From: UBA6183 sp964603255
GTDB taxonomy: Bacteria; Bacteroidota; Bacteroidia; UKL13-3
Assembly (NCBI GenBank): GCA_964603255.1
Contig: CAZRVA010000001.1
Location: 19,550-83,549, forward strand
Direction of reading: 5' to 3'
Length of the DNA stretch: 64,000 nucleotides
Position numbers and translations under genes: made by a program. This document shows, one piece after another, positions 19,401 to 26,074 of the stretch (the stretch's first letter is position 1; the number at the start of each line of letters is the position of its first letter). The notes beneath the pieces are model-generated. The model was not told where the DNA came from and made no database searches. It saw nothing but the letters and a program-made list of their open reading frames with translations.

Positions 19401-19832
19401 GGTGTTAAACCATTGTGGTGAGTTTGGTGCAGCATACTGACCAATAATCATAAATACCAACTCATCATAAAACTTGTTTGCATCTTCTGCAGAAGCAAAG
19501 TAACCGTATTGCTCACCCCACGATTTCCAGCAATGTGCCATACGATGTGCAACTTGCTTAATGGAGTTTTCGCTACCGGTTGTGCCATCAGGCATTGGAA
19601 CACCCGCTTTGCGGAAATATTTTTGTGCTAATACATCCGTAGCAACTTGGCTCCAGAATTTCGGAACTTCAACGTTGTTTAACTCAAATACTTTTTCGCC
19701 ATTTGGGTTTTTGATTACAGATGTACGTGTGTCGTATTCAAACAAGTCGAATGCGCTTACACCATCCTTGGTAAAGAAGCGATCCACGCGAAGGCCTCTT
19801 TGCTCGGTTTTTTTTGATGATTTGGTGCTCAT
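16455..19832 (-). CDS. nrdJ: Adenosylcobalamin-dependent (class II) ribonucleotide reductase
   Basis: Reduces ribonucleotides to deoxyribonucleotides using a B12-generated thiyl radical, so it works with or without oxygen. The 1125-residue chain has the active-site loop NASNPCSEYMFLDNTACNLASLNL (NxCxE), the PTGTIGLVMDCDTTG segment, a cobalamin-dependent NrdJ-type C-terminal region (TGFTQKASVGGQTIFVRTGEYEDG) and a cysteine-rich tail (CPSCGS, CYKCMNC, final TGCS), likely a zinc or redox-active tail. It is monocistronic: promoter at 19904-19935, terminator at 16390-16425. I see no cobalamin riboswitch upstream, but there is a terminator-like hairpin in its leader. Confidence 0.96.
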   Translation of the reverse strand: MSTKSSKKTEQRGLRVDRFFTKDGVSAFDLFEYDTRTSVIKNPNGEKVFELNNVEVPKFWSQVATDVLAQKYFRKAGVPMPDGTTGSENSIKQVAHRMAHCWKSWGEQYGYFASAEDANKFYDELVFMIIGQYAAPNSPQWFNTGLHSSYGITGKPQGHYFVNPTTGKLEKSTSAYERPQPHACFILSVDDDLVNEGGIMDLWVREARIFKYGSGVGTNFSRVRGAGEKLSGGGTSSGLMSFLKIGDRAAGAIKSGGTTSRAAKMVCLDLDHPASVEFLNWKKDEEKKVAALIAAGYPSDYEGEAYATVSGQNSNNSVRIPHAFFKALEEGKNWDLIGRAKGNVMKSIPAKELWDMIGDAAWACADPGVQYDSTINEWHTCPEGGRINASNPCSEYMFLDNTACNLASLNLMRFFNPETCEFDVKGIEHASRIWTIVLEVSVLMAQFPSQEVAQLSYEYRTLGLGYANLGSALMVAGIPYDSPKAFAICGAITAILTGTAYSTSAEMAAHLGPFPKYEENKNHMLRVMRNHRYAAYNATDAYEGLTIKPVGIDPKYCPDYLLSAACTSWDNAVQLGEKHGYRNAQTTVIAPTGTIGLVMDCDTTGIEPDFALVKFKKLSGGGYFKIINQSVPAALKNLGYTTEESDAIIKYAIGHATLTGAPHINPESLAFRGFTAEEIAKLDKAASGAFEISFAFNHWTLGEECMQRLGFTADEYNHPKFNLLRKLGFTRAEIEEANNYVCGTMTVEGAPALKEEHLAVFDCANKCGNIGERYIAATGHIRMMAAAQPFLSGAISKTINLPNEASVDDIKECYHLSWSMGLKANALYRDGCKLSQPLSNKSDVKDEEEVQEAVESVLGADANKPVGELTPEQVLDAATAILNRSHDTEFKRKLARIVERKQLPGKRTGFTQKASVGGQTIFVRTGEYEDGTLGEIFVDLHKEGATLRSLMNCFSIAVSLGLQYGVPLEEYVDKFTFTRFEPAGMVTGHSNIKNATSIIDYMFRMLGFEYLGREDFIQVPATDEQRAHLAVNQKHNLPTATIQNVVINPVSAPAATPAPIGFMKPTPVAEPTSSAPEASATTVDQTQAYLKSFGDSPACPSCGSLTIRSGACYKCMNCGTQTGCS

Positions 19833-19866
19833 ATTATTGGAACAATTTTTTAGGTTTATAAGTCTT

Positions 19867-19897
19867 AAAAAAAGTAACTCCGTTTTTTTACGGGGTT
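19867..19897 (-). promoter_or_regulatory. Terminator-like hairpin with T-run in the nrdJ leader
   Basis: AACTCCGT (19876-19883) pairs with ACGGGGTT (19890-19897) in 8 bp with one G-U. Read on the minus strand, the hairpin is followed by AC and seven T (19873-19867), then about 35 nt to the nrdJ start. It lies just downstream of the predicted promoter, so it could be an attenuator or a 5'-end stabiliser. Confidence 0.45.
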
Positions 19898-19903
19898 TTT
19901 CAT

Positions 19904-19935
19904 CAAAAATGGATTAGAATAAGTTTGGAATCAAA
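19904..19935 (-). promoter_or_regulatory. Predicted promoter for nrdJ
   Basis: On the minus strand: TTTG at 19935-19932, a 20-nt spacer and CATTTTTG at 19911-19904 (one mismatch to TAnnTTTG). The start of transcription would be near 19899. The rest of the 441-base nrdJ-pcrB intergenic stretch shows only A/T-rich sequence and the short ORF at 20236. Confidence 0.5.
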
Positions 19936-20235
19936 CTGCATTTTCCACACGCAAAATTTTGCCAACATTCCACAGTCGCATTGCATAAGGGTTAAGCTAT
20001 GTGCATAACCAAATTATTAACACACAAAAGCCCGATTTTACTGATTTAGCTTGCGCTTTTAATTCACTCTAAATGAGGTATTTTGTTGTTTAAAATAGAC
20101 AGTGAGGCACTTACAAAATTAACATAAACGTAATACCCTTATGCAATAAGCCTTTGCAGTTATTTGAGGAAATTTATCACACTAAAATCAAGAATTAAAC
20201 ACCACATTTTGCCAAAAAGTGCTTTATTTGTAAGG

Positions 20236-20277
20236 ATGAGCAAATACGATAAGCTGTTTGCCAATAACAAAGATTGA
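20236..20277 (+). other. Possible 13-codon upstream ORF coupled to pcrB
   Basis: ATG at 20236 opens a short frame (MSKYDKLFANNKD) whose TGA stop (20275-20277) overlaps the predicted TTG start of pcrB by two bases. That arrangement is typical of translational coupling and would help a weak TTG start. It could equally be chance; no similarity is recognised. Confidence 0.3.
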
Positions 20278-21035
20278 AAAACCTAGTACTACATACACTT
20301 AAAAACAACATTGCCAGCAAGCAAAAACATTTGGCAGTATTAATTGATCCGGATAGCATCGAAAACGAATCGCAGTTGGTTGATATTTGCCAACGCAGCA
20401 ACGATGCATCGGTTGATTTTATATTGGTTGGTGGAAGCCTTATTACCAATGGTTTTTTTGATAAGTGTATTCAAATTATAAAGCTGCACACCCAAATACC
20501 GGTTGTTTTATTTCCAGGTAATATTATGCAGGTTAGCAAAGATGCCGATGCCATTTTATTGTTATCATTAATTAGCGGACGTAATCCTGATTTGTTGATA
20601 GGTAAACACGTATTGGCTGCACCTATGCTTAAACAAAGCGGTTTAGAAATTATTCCTACCGGGTACATGCTAATTGATGGTGGTAATATTACCTCTGTAA
20701 GTTACATGAGTAATACTACACCCATACCTGCAGAAAAACATAGTATTGCTGCGTGTACAGCCATGGCAGGAGAAATGCTGGGCTTACAAGTTACATACAT
20801 GGATGCCGGTAGCGGTGCACAACATCCTATATCAACCAAAATAATTAGTGCTGTGCGCGAAAGTGTAAACGGACCAATATTTATTGGTGGTGGAATTAAA
20901 ACTGCTGAAGGAGCTGTGGCTGCTTGCAATGCAGGAGCGGATGTGGTAGTGGTAGGGAATGCCTTCGAAAAAGAACCTGAACTGATTAACCAAATTGCAA
21001 AAGCGGTGCATGGGCTGAATAAGGTTCAGGCCTAA
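20274..21035 (+). CDS. pcrB: Geranylgeranylglyceryl phosphate synthase (PcrB family, group II)
   Basis: A TIM-barrel prenyltransferase that joins a polyprenyl diphosphate to glycerol-1-phosphate. The 253-residue chain has AVLIDPDSIENE near the N-terminus, FILVGGSLIT, FPGNIMQVSKDADAIL, the YMDAGSGAQHPIS substrate loop and the phosphate-binding FIGGGIKTAEGAVAACNAGADVVVVGNA. Such enzymes are known from Bacteroidota as well as Archaea; the physiological product there is unclear. The start is a TTG, with no in-frame ATG upstream of the conserved region and a short overlapping upstream ORF. Confidence 0.9.
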   Translation: MKNLVLHTLKNNIASKQKHLAVLIDPDSIENESQLVDICQRSNDASVDFILVGGSLITNGFFDKCIQIIKLHTQIPVVLFPGNIMQVSKDADAILLLSLISGRNPDLLIGKHVLAAPMLKQSGLEIIPTGYMLIDGGNITSVSYMSNTTPIPAEKHSIAACTAMAGEMLGLQVTYMDAGSGAQHPISTKIISAVRESVNGPIFIGGGIKTAEGAVAACNAGADVVVVGNAFEKEPELINQIAKAVHGLNKVQA

Positions 21036-21206
21036 AACTCTTGATACATATTTCACAATTTAAATCAATGCATCAAGTAATTGATGTAGAATACACTCTT
21101 ATCCTAATTAATTTAAATCATCAAACCACAATGGTGTATTGTGATTTAACCGATAAGGATAATTCTATTTGATAAACATTAAGTTTAGTTGTGTAATTTA
21201 AATACC

Positions 21207-21662
21207 ATGAAACACAACATAAAAAAAACTACAGACACCAACTTTATACAGGCACCTGAAAATGATTATTTATACAAGGCAGCCTCGCAAATTAAAAATG
21301 CAGGCGATGGATTGTATACTGCTATTAAGATTTATAAGGATGAAGTTATTGCCATCTTTGCAGGCGAACGACTTAGTGATGCTGTAGCTCTTAAACGCGC
21401 TGAGCAAGGAAAAGATCAATATTTTATTGCCATGCTTGACGGCAGTATAATGGACTCCATACATAGTAACTGCTTTGCTAAGTATGCAAACGATGCAATA
21501 GGATTGGGCGATTCTGGATTTAATAACAACAGTAGAATAGCATTAGATGAAAACGATAATGTTTGCATTATTGCCAATAAAACAATCAAAGTAAATGATG
21601 AAATTTTTTGTGCTTATGGAAAGCGGTATTGGAAAAAATATTTAACTACTCAGGAAGTTTAA
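21207..21662 (+). CDS. SET-domain protein (putative protein-lysine methyltransferase)
   Basis: 151 residues that consist of little more than a SET domain. Visible parts: the N-terminal KNAGDGLYTAIKIYKDEVIAIFAGE strand pair, the central SNCFAKYANDA (pseudoknot region equivalent of the usual NHSC) and the C-terminal NDEIFCAYGKRYWKKY, matching the ELxxDY-type catalytic end with a tyrosine. There are no pre- or post-SET zinc motifs. Stand-alone SET proteins occur sporadically in bacteria and probably spread by transfer; the target here is unknown. ATG at 21207 is preferred to the in-frame TTG at 21189. It is a single gene between pcrB and convergent cytochrome c. Confidence 0.75.
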   Translation: MKHNIKKTTDTNFIQAPENDYLYKAASQIKNAGDGLYTAIKIYKDEVIAIFAGERLSDAVALKRAEQGKDQYFIAMLDGSIMDSIHSNCFAKYANDAIGLGDSGFNNNSRIALDENDNVCIIANKTIKVNDEIFCAYGKRYWKKYLTTQEV

Positions 21663-21770
21663 TCGCAGGTCATCATAAATTTAACAAACAAGAAAGTAAA
21701 ACATCACATTGAGTAATTATTGAATGAAACAAATGGAACTAACTTTTTGGTAGTCCCATTTGTTACGCTT

Positions 21771-22712
21771 TTATTTTAGACTTGCTGTTTTTAATTTAGG
21801 TATGGTTTTTAAATATGCATAAATTCCTTTCACCTCGGTATCGGTAAGTTGTGTATGAGGTACCATTGGGTAGCGCAACATTTCACCATTTTTCTTTTTA
21901 CCATACTTAACGGCTTGTAAAAATTCATCTTCAGTATAGTTTGCAATACCAGTTTCATCAAAAGTAATGTTGGTTGAATATACAACCTCACCTTTCATAT
22001 TTAACATGGGATTTCCACCACCACAATACCCCTCAGATTTGGTTGGTTCTAACTCATTCATGGTTTTAAAATCTTTGCTGTGGCAGGCAAAACAAGCAAT
22101 TTGTTTATTCACTACGTACTCACCTAAGGCAACCAAATTATTGGTATCAGGTCGATAAATTGGTGCGCTTGGCATTGGCGTAGGTTTAAACACAAAGTCG
22201 CGCAAAAACTTTCCTAATAATGACGCTTGTGTGGCAGGAGCTTCATCTGCAACCGGTGCTAATGAAGAATCCTCTGAGCGTAACCAAGCAATAATATCTT
22301 TTACGTCTTCATCAGCCATTAAAGGAAACTTAGGCATAAACAAACCTGTGGTTCCATCAGGTTTAATACCTGTACGTAACATTACATAAATTTCTCCATC
22401 GGTCCATTTTCCAATACCCAAATCAGGATGTGTTGTAATGTTCTTTGAGTAGACCTGTCCAAACTCTGCAGGTACATCTTTCATTAATTTACCGGTAAGC
22501 TGGTTTTGATCGTTGGCATGACATTGAATACACAACATTGATGCCATACGCTGACCATTAGCCACACGCTCAGGTGTAATTTCTACCGTTAAATCTGAAA
22601 TAGGAACGGTATAACTTTTAGGTGATTTGAAATTGACATAGGTTAAAAAACCTACTACAAATAGAATAACCAGGGCCAATAACGCCCCGAATACTTTGAG
22701 TGCTGTTTTCAT
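21771..22712 (-). CDS. Membrane-anchored dihaem cytochrome c
   Basis: 313 residues with an uncleaved-looking N-terminal helix (LKVFGALLALVILFVVGFLTYVNF). Two periplasmic cytochrome c domains follow, with haem sites CIQCH (Cys61, Cys64, His65) and CFACH (Cys207, Cys210, His211). Candidate distal methionines occur in FMPKFP and RYPMVPH. It is an electron carrier at the outer face of the inner membrane; its partner oxidase or dehydrogenase is not in the window. It lies 124 bases downstream of the glutaminyl-cyclase-like gene on the same strand. Confidence 0.9.
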   Translation of the reverse strand: MKTALKVFGALLALVILFVVGFLTYVNFKSPKSYTVPISDLTVEITPERVANGQRMASMLCIQCHANDQNQLTGKLMKDVPAEFGQVYSKNITTHPDLGIGKWTDGEIYVMLRTGIKPDGTTGLFMPKFPLMADEDVKDIIAWLRSEDSSLAPVADEAPATQASLLGKFLRDFVFKPTPMPSAPIYRPDTNNLVALGEYVVNKQIACFACHSKDFKTMNELEPTKSEGYCGGGNPMLNMKGEVVYSTNITFDETGIANYTEDEFLQAVKYGKKKNGEMLRYPMVPHTQLTDTEVKGIYAYLKTIPKLKTASLK

Positions 22713-22836
22713 AAATTAGGTTTATACTTAAAAATTGGGCGTACGATAATAATGCTAAAACACTAATAATCAATGTAAATAACATACATATAAATGTACT
22801 CCAAAAAAATCAAGACACCCTAAAATAAAACAACCC

Positions 22837-23832
22837 CTATTTGGTGGTGTATATAACTTCTAATAAAGTTTGTCCTACTGCTTTTAATGTATTTCTGTCG
22901 ATAGCACTCATGTTATCATTATGTGTATGCCAGTGGCCAGGGAAACCAGTTCGAGAGGCTGCATCGTAATGAATAATATCTATGGTAGGGATTTTAGCAA
23001 TTTTATTTACATAGTAATGATCATCAATTATACCAGACTTTTGATAGTACATAAAGTAATTGGCAAAACCTAAGTTATGACCCGTTTGCCACACACTTTG
23101 TAACACAGGCTGAGCGGCCTCTATAGAAACTTGTTCCCATGCAAATTTTGCATCAGGTGCGCCAACCATATCTAACAATATTCCAAAATTTGCTTTGTAA
23201 CCCGGCTTGTGCAAGTTTGCGCTCCAATACTGAGAGCCTAAACAATAGCTGTTATCATACTCGGGTTTACCTAAATCTTCGGCATCAAACAAAACAATAT
23301 CAACCCCAACAGATGGCGGAATTTGTTTTAACGTTTTGGCAATTTGCATCAACACCCCTACTCCACTTGCACCATCGTTTGCACCTAAAATTGGCTTGTC
23401 GGTATCTTTGGTATCTTGGTCTGCGTAAGGGCGGCTATCCCAATGTGCGCATAATAAAATTCTTGTTTGTGCTTGCGGGTTGATTTCGGCAATAATATTT
23501 CTAACATTTAATTTCTTGTTATCAAAATTGGTAATTGAAGCCTTCTGTTCAATTACATTATCTGCATATTTTTTCAACTCATTTACCATCCAATCGCCAC
23601 ACTTTTTATGCGGCTCACTATTGGTTACTCGTGGCCCAAATGAAACTTGTTTCTCAACAAAATAATAAGCACTATCTGCATTAAATACAGGCGATACTTG
23701 TTGGTATGGTGCAACTGTTTCAGTGTTAGTAGTTTCCTGTTTGGATTGAGTTTTAGGCTCGTTAGTACAAGCCACAAAACCGATTAACAACAGAGCAGCA
23801 GCACTTATTTTTAATTGAATATTTTTTTTCAT
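22837..23832 (-). CDS. M28-family lipoprotein, probable glutaminyl-peptide cyclotransferase
   Basis: A zinc-dependent enzyme of the M28/glutaminyl cyclase group. The 331-residue chain starts with a lipoprotein signal (AAALLLIGFVAC, lipid Cys22), so it is exported and membrane-anchored. Metal-site motifs: AHWDSRPYADQD, GANDGASGVGVLMQIA, LFDAEDLG, DDHYYVNKIAKIPTIDIIHY, and the C-terminal GHWHTHNDNMSAIDRNTL. The last two resemble animal-type (type II) glutaminyl cyclases of Bacteroidota, where N-terminal pyroglutamate follows signal cleavage before Gln. An aminopeptidase role cannot be excluded. The start at 23832 is chosen for the signal peptide. It follows cysS by 39 bases. Confidence 0.82.
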   Translation of the reverse strand: MKKNIQLKISAAALLLIGFVACTNEPKTQSKQETTNTETVAPYQQVSPVFNADSAYYFVEKQVSFGPRVTNSEPHKKCGDWMVNELKKYADNVIEQKASITNFDNKKLNVRNIIAEINPQAQTRILLCAHWDSRPYADQDTKDTDKPILGANDGASGVGVLMQIAKTLKQIPPSVGVDIVLFDAEDLGKPEYDNSYCLGSQYWSANLHKPGYKANFGILLDMVGAPDAKFAWEQVSIEAAQPVLQSVWQTGHNLGFANYFMYYQKSGIIDDHYYVNKIAKIPTIDIIHYDAASRTGFPGHWHTHNDNMSAIDRNTLKAVGQTLLEVIYTTK

Positions 23833-23871
23833 TTTGTTATCTGTGTAACGCAAGTTAATAAACGACAAGCA

Positions 23872-25341
23872 TTAAAGAATGGTATAACTGGTTCCTTCTT
23901 TACCATCCTTAATTTCGAAACCAATTTCTTTCAATTTGTCTCTAATCAAATCTGAAGTTGAAAAATCTTTACGCGATTTTGCATCAGAACGAACATCTAA
24001 AATCATGTTCATCAACCCATCTATTTTATCGGTATTAACAACGTTTTCTTCTTTTAATCCTAACACATCAAACACCATGATTTTCATTAACTGCACCAAT
24101 GTATTTTTATCGCTTTCGGTAATGGTTTCTTTACCATCGTTTACGCTGTTAATTATTCTTACGCCATCAAACAAATGCGCCAACGCAATAGGTGTGTTAA
24201 AATCATCATCCATTGCAGCGTAAATATTTGTTTTTAAATCGTTGATGTTTGATGTAGATGTTACTCCGGTTTTTAAACCATCCAACAACTTCATGGCATT
24301 CATCAATCGTGCAAAACCTTTTTCGGCAGCTTGTAAAGCCTCGTTACTAAAATCAAGTGTACTGCGGTAATGTGCTTGTAACATAAAAAAGCGCACTGTC
24401 ATTGGGCTGTAGCCTTTGTCTAACAATTTATGTGTGCCTGCAAACAACTCAAACGGCAAGAAAGAATTACCTAAACTCTTACTCATTTTTTGTCCGTTTA
24501 CGGTTAGCATATTGGTATGCATCCAATAATTAACAGGAGTTTTATGGTGATTACAAGCTACGTTTTGCGCAATTTCATTGGTGTGATGTGTAGGAGCTAA
24601 ATCCATACCGCCACCATGAATATCAAACCTATCGCCTAAATATTTTTTACTCATGGCTGAGCACTCTAGGTGCCAACCCGGAAAACCCTCGCCCCACGGA
24701 CTGGGCCAACGCATAATATGTTCGGGTTTCGCTTTAATCCAAAGTGCAAAATCAAGTCTACCACGTTTATCGTCTTGTCCACCAAGTTCGCGTGTACCAT
24801 TCAACAAGTCATCTAAATTACGCCCTGTTAATGCAGTATAGTTATTGTCTTTAGCAAACTTCTCTACATCAAAATAAATGGTGCCGTTACTCTCGTAAGC
24901 AAAACCATTGGCCATAATTTGTTTGGTCATTTCTATTTGCTCTATGATATGACCTGTTGCAGTTGGTTCTATACTTGGAGGTAAAGCATTAAAAGCAGCC
25001 ATTACATTATGAAAATCTATCGTGTAACGTTGCACAATTTCCATGGGCTCTAATTGCTCCAACTTAGCTTTTTTGCTAATTTTATCTTCACCTTCATCGG
25101 CATCACTCTCTAAGTGGCCGGCATCAGTAATATTACGCACATAACGCACTTTATAACCCAAATGCTGCAGGTATCTAAACACTACATCAAAGGATATAAA
25201 AGTACGCGCATTACCTAAATGGGCATTGTTATATACAGTTGGTCCGCACACATACATACCAACGTGTCCGGCATGAATAGGTTCAAACTTTTCTGTGTTA
25301 CGCGTAAGCGTGTTATATATTTTAAGGTTGTGGTCAATCAT
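23872..25341 (-). CDS. cysS: Cysteine-tRNA ligase
   Basis: Class I aminoacyl-tRNA synthetase that charges tRNA-Cys. 489 residues with the N-terminal CGPTVYNNAHLGNAR (HIGH equivalent HLGN), zinc-ligand region around WHLECSAMS and GGMDLAPTHHTNEIAQ, and KMSKSLGNS. The C-terminal helical anticodon domain ends in the short KEGTSYTIL tail. A perfect -7 box lies only 8-15 bases upstream of the ATG, suggesting a very short or absent leader. Confidence 0.96.
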   Translation of the reverse strand: MIDHNLKIYNTLTRNTEKFEPIHAGHVGMYVCGPTVYNNAHLGNARTFISFDVVFRYLQHLGYKVRYVRNITDAGHLESDADEGEDKISKKAKLEQLEPMEIVQRYTIDFHNVMAAFNALPPSIEPTATGHIIEQIEMTKQIMANGFAYESNGTIYFDVEKFAKDNNYTALTGRNLDDLLNGTRELGGQDDKRGRLDFALWIKAKPEHIMRWPSPWGEGFPGWHLECSAMSKKYLGDRFDIHGGGMDLAPTHHTNEIAQNVACNHHKTPVNYWMHTNMLTVNGQKMSKSLGNSFLPFELFAGTHKLLDKGYSPMTVRFFMLQAHYRSTLDFSNEALQAAEKGFARLMNAMKLLDGLKTGVTSTSNINDLKTNIYAAMDDDFNTPIALAHLFDGVRIINSVNDGKETITESDKNTLVQLMKIMVFDVLGLKEENVVNTDKIDGLMNMILDVRSDAKSRKDFSTSDLIRDKLKEIGFEIKDGKEGTSYTIL

Positions 25342-25348
25342 AAACGCA

Positions 25349-25356
25349 CAAATCTA
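25349..25356 (-). promoter_or_regulatory. Predicted -7 promoter box for cysS
   Basis: On the minus strand, 25356-25349 reads TAGATTTG, a perfect TAnnTTTG. No clear TTTG is at the expected distance upstream (only an ACAA/TTGT at 25367-25370). Transcription would begin at about 25342-25345, one to four bases before the ATG. Confidence 0.4.
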
Positions 25357-25383
25357 TTAAAAAAGGACAATGGTATATAAATA

Positions 25384-25417
25384 AAAAGCGTCCCGATGTT
25401 ACATTCGGGACGCTTTT
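25384..25417. terminator. Rho-independent terminator between DUF3127 gene and cysS
   Basis: Perfect 13-bp stem, AAAAGCGTCCCGA (25384-25396) with TCGGGACGCTTTT (25405-25417) and an 8-nt loop. It ends the DUF3127 transcript (minus strand) before cysS. Confidence 0.85.
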
Positions 25418-25431
25418 CTGAAATGTTTTAA

Positions 25432-25800
25432 TTAAAACGGTAAATCATCTGATGCTGAATCTGCTGTGAAAGTAGGTTCGTTATCAGGATGAAAAGGATC
25501 TTCGGCCGCAGCAGCCATACCACTGTTTTGACCTTGAAGTTTCCAAGCGCGTACGTCTGTGTACCAACGGCCATTGTATTCGCGGCTTTCGATATTTAAT
25601 GAAGCAGTAATGGTATCGCCTACATTAAAACGCTCAAGTTCGTTTACTTTCTCGTTCATGGTGCTAATCATTACTTTACGCGGATATGTTTCTTGTGTTT
25701 CAATTACAAATTCTTGCTTGCTCCAAGGTTTACCTGCTTTACTAATTCCTTCAGTTTTGTTCAATTTCAGAACAATTTTTCCTGTTATGTCCAAAGCCAT
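25432..25800 (-). CDS. DUF3127 OB-fold protein with SSB-like acidic tail
   Basis: 122 residues. Positions 1-90 form a compact beta-rich domain (ALDITGKIVLKLNKTEG, RKVMISTMNEK, LNIESREYNGRWYTDVRAWKL) typical of the Bacteroidota DUF3127 family, which is related to OB folds. After a low-complexity linker it ends in SDDLPF. Single-stranded DNA-binding proteins end in the same kind of DDxPF tip, which docks DNA-repair partners. So a nucleic-acid-binding or SSB-accessory role is plausible, but it is inference. It is transcribed alone, ending at the 25384-25417 terminator. Confidence 0.75.
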   Translation of the reverse strand: MALDITGKIVLKLNKTEGISKAGKPWSKQEFVIETQETYPRKVMISTMNEKVNELERFNVGDTITASLNIESREYNGRWYTDVRAWKLQGQNSGMAAAAEDPFHPDNEPTFTADSASDDLPF

Positions 25801-26074
25801 ACGTGTATATAATTTATTGTTTTATGCTTGCTTACAACACCATAAGTCCATTTTTCGGGCCAATGATGAAATGCGAAAATATCAGAAAAAAGTATGTTTT
25901 GTATACGCGTTGATAATTTTTATGTAATTGAGTCTTCCCCCGAGGTTAAGCTGCGCTCCACTCTGGTTAGGGTTGAAAATTCCGAACTCGCTTAGGGACT
26001 ATTATCGCTTTAATCTTTTGTTCGTTTATCACAAAAGTAATTTCGTTTTAACCTTGACGCGAATTACTCATATC
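25801..26074. other. Intergenic segment with a GC-richer stretch and a hairpin
   Basis: Between two minus-strand genes. The portion 25928-26010 is visibly richer in G and C than the A/T-rich intergenic sequence around it (for example CCCCCGAGGTTAAGCTGCGC) and encodes nothing convincing. A 7-bp perfect inverted repeat, CTTTTGT (26015-26021) with ACAAAAG (26031-26037), follows. It may be a remnant of a repeat or lost gene. Confidence 0.3.

Noticed and set aside
19833..20273. A cobalamin riboswitch upstream of the B12-dependent ribonucleotide reductase
   Set aside because: No B12-box-like sequence or GCC-rich multi-stem region is present on the minus strand; only one short hairpin with a T-run.
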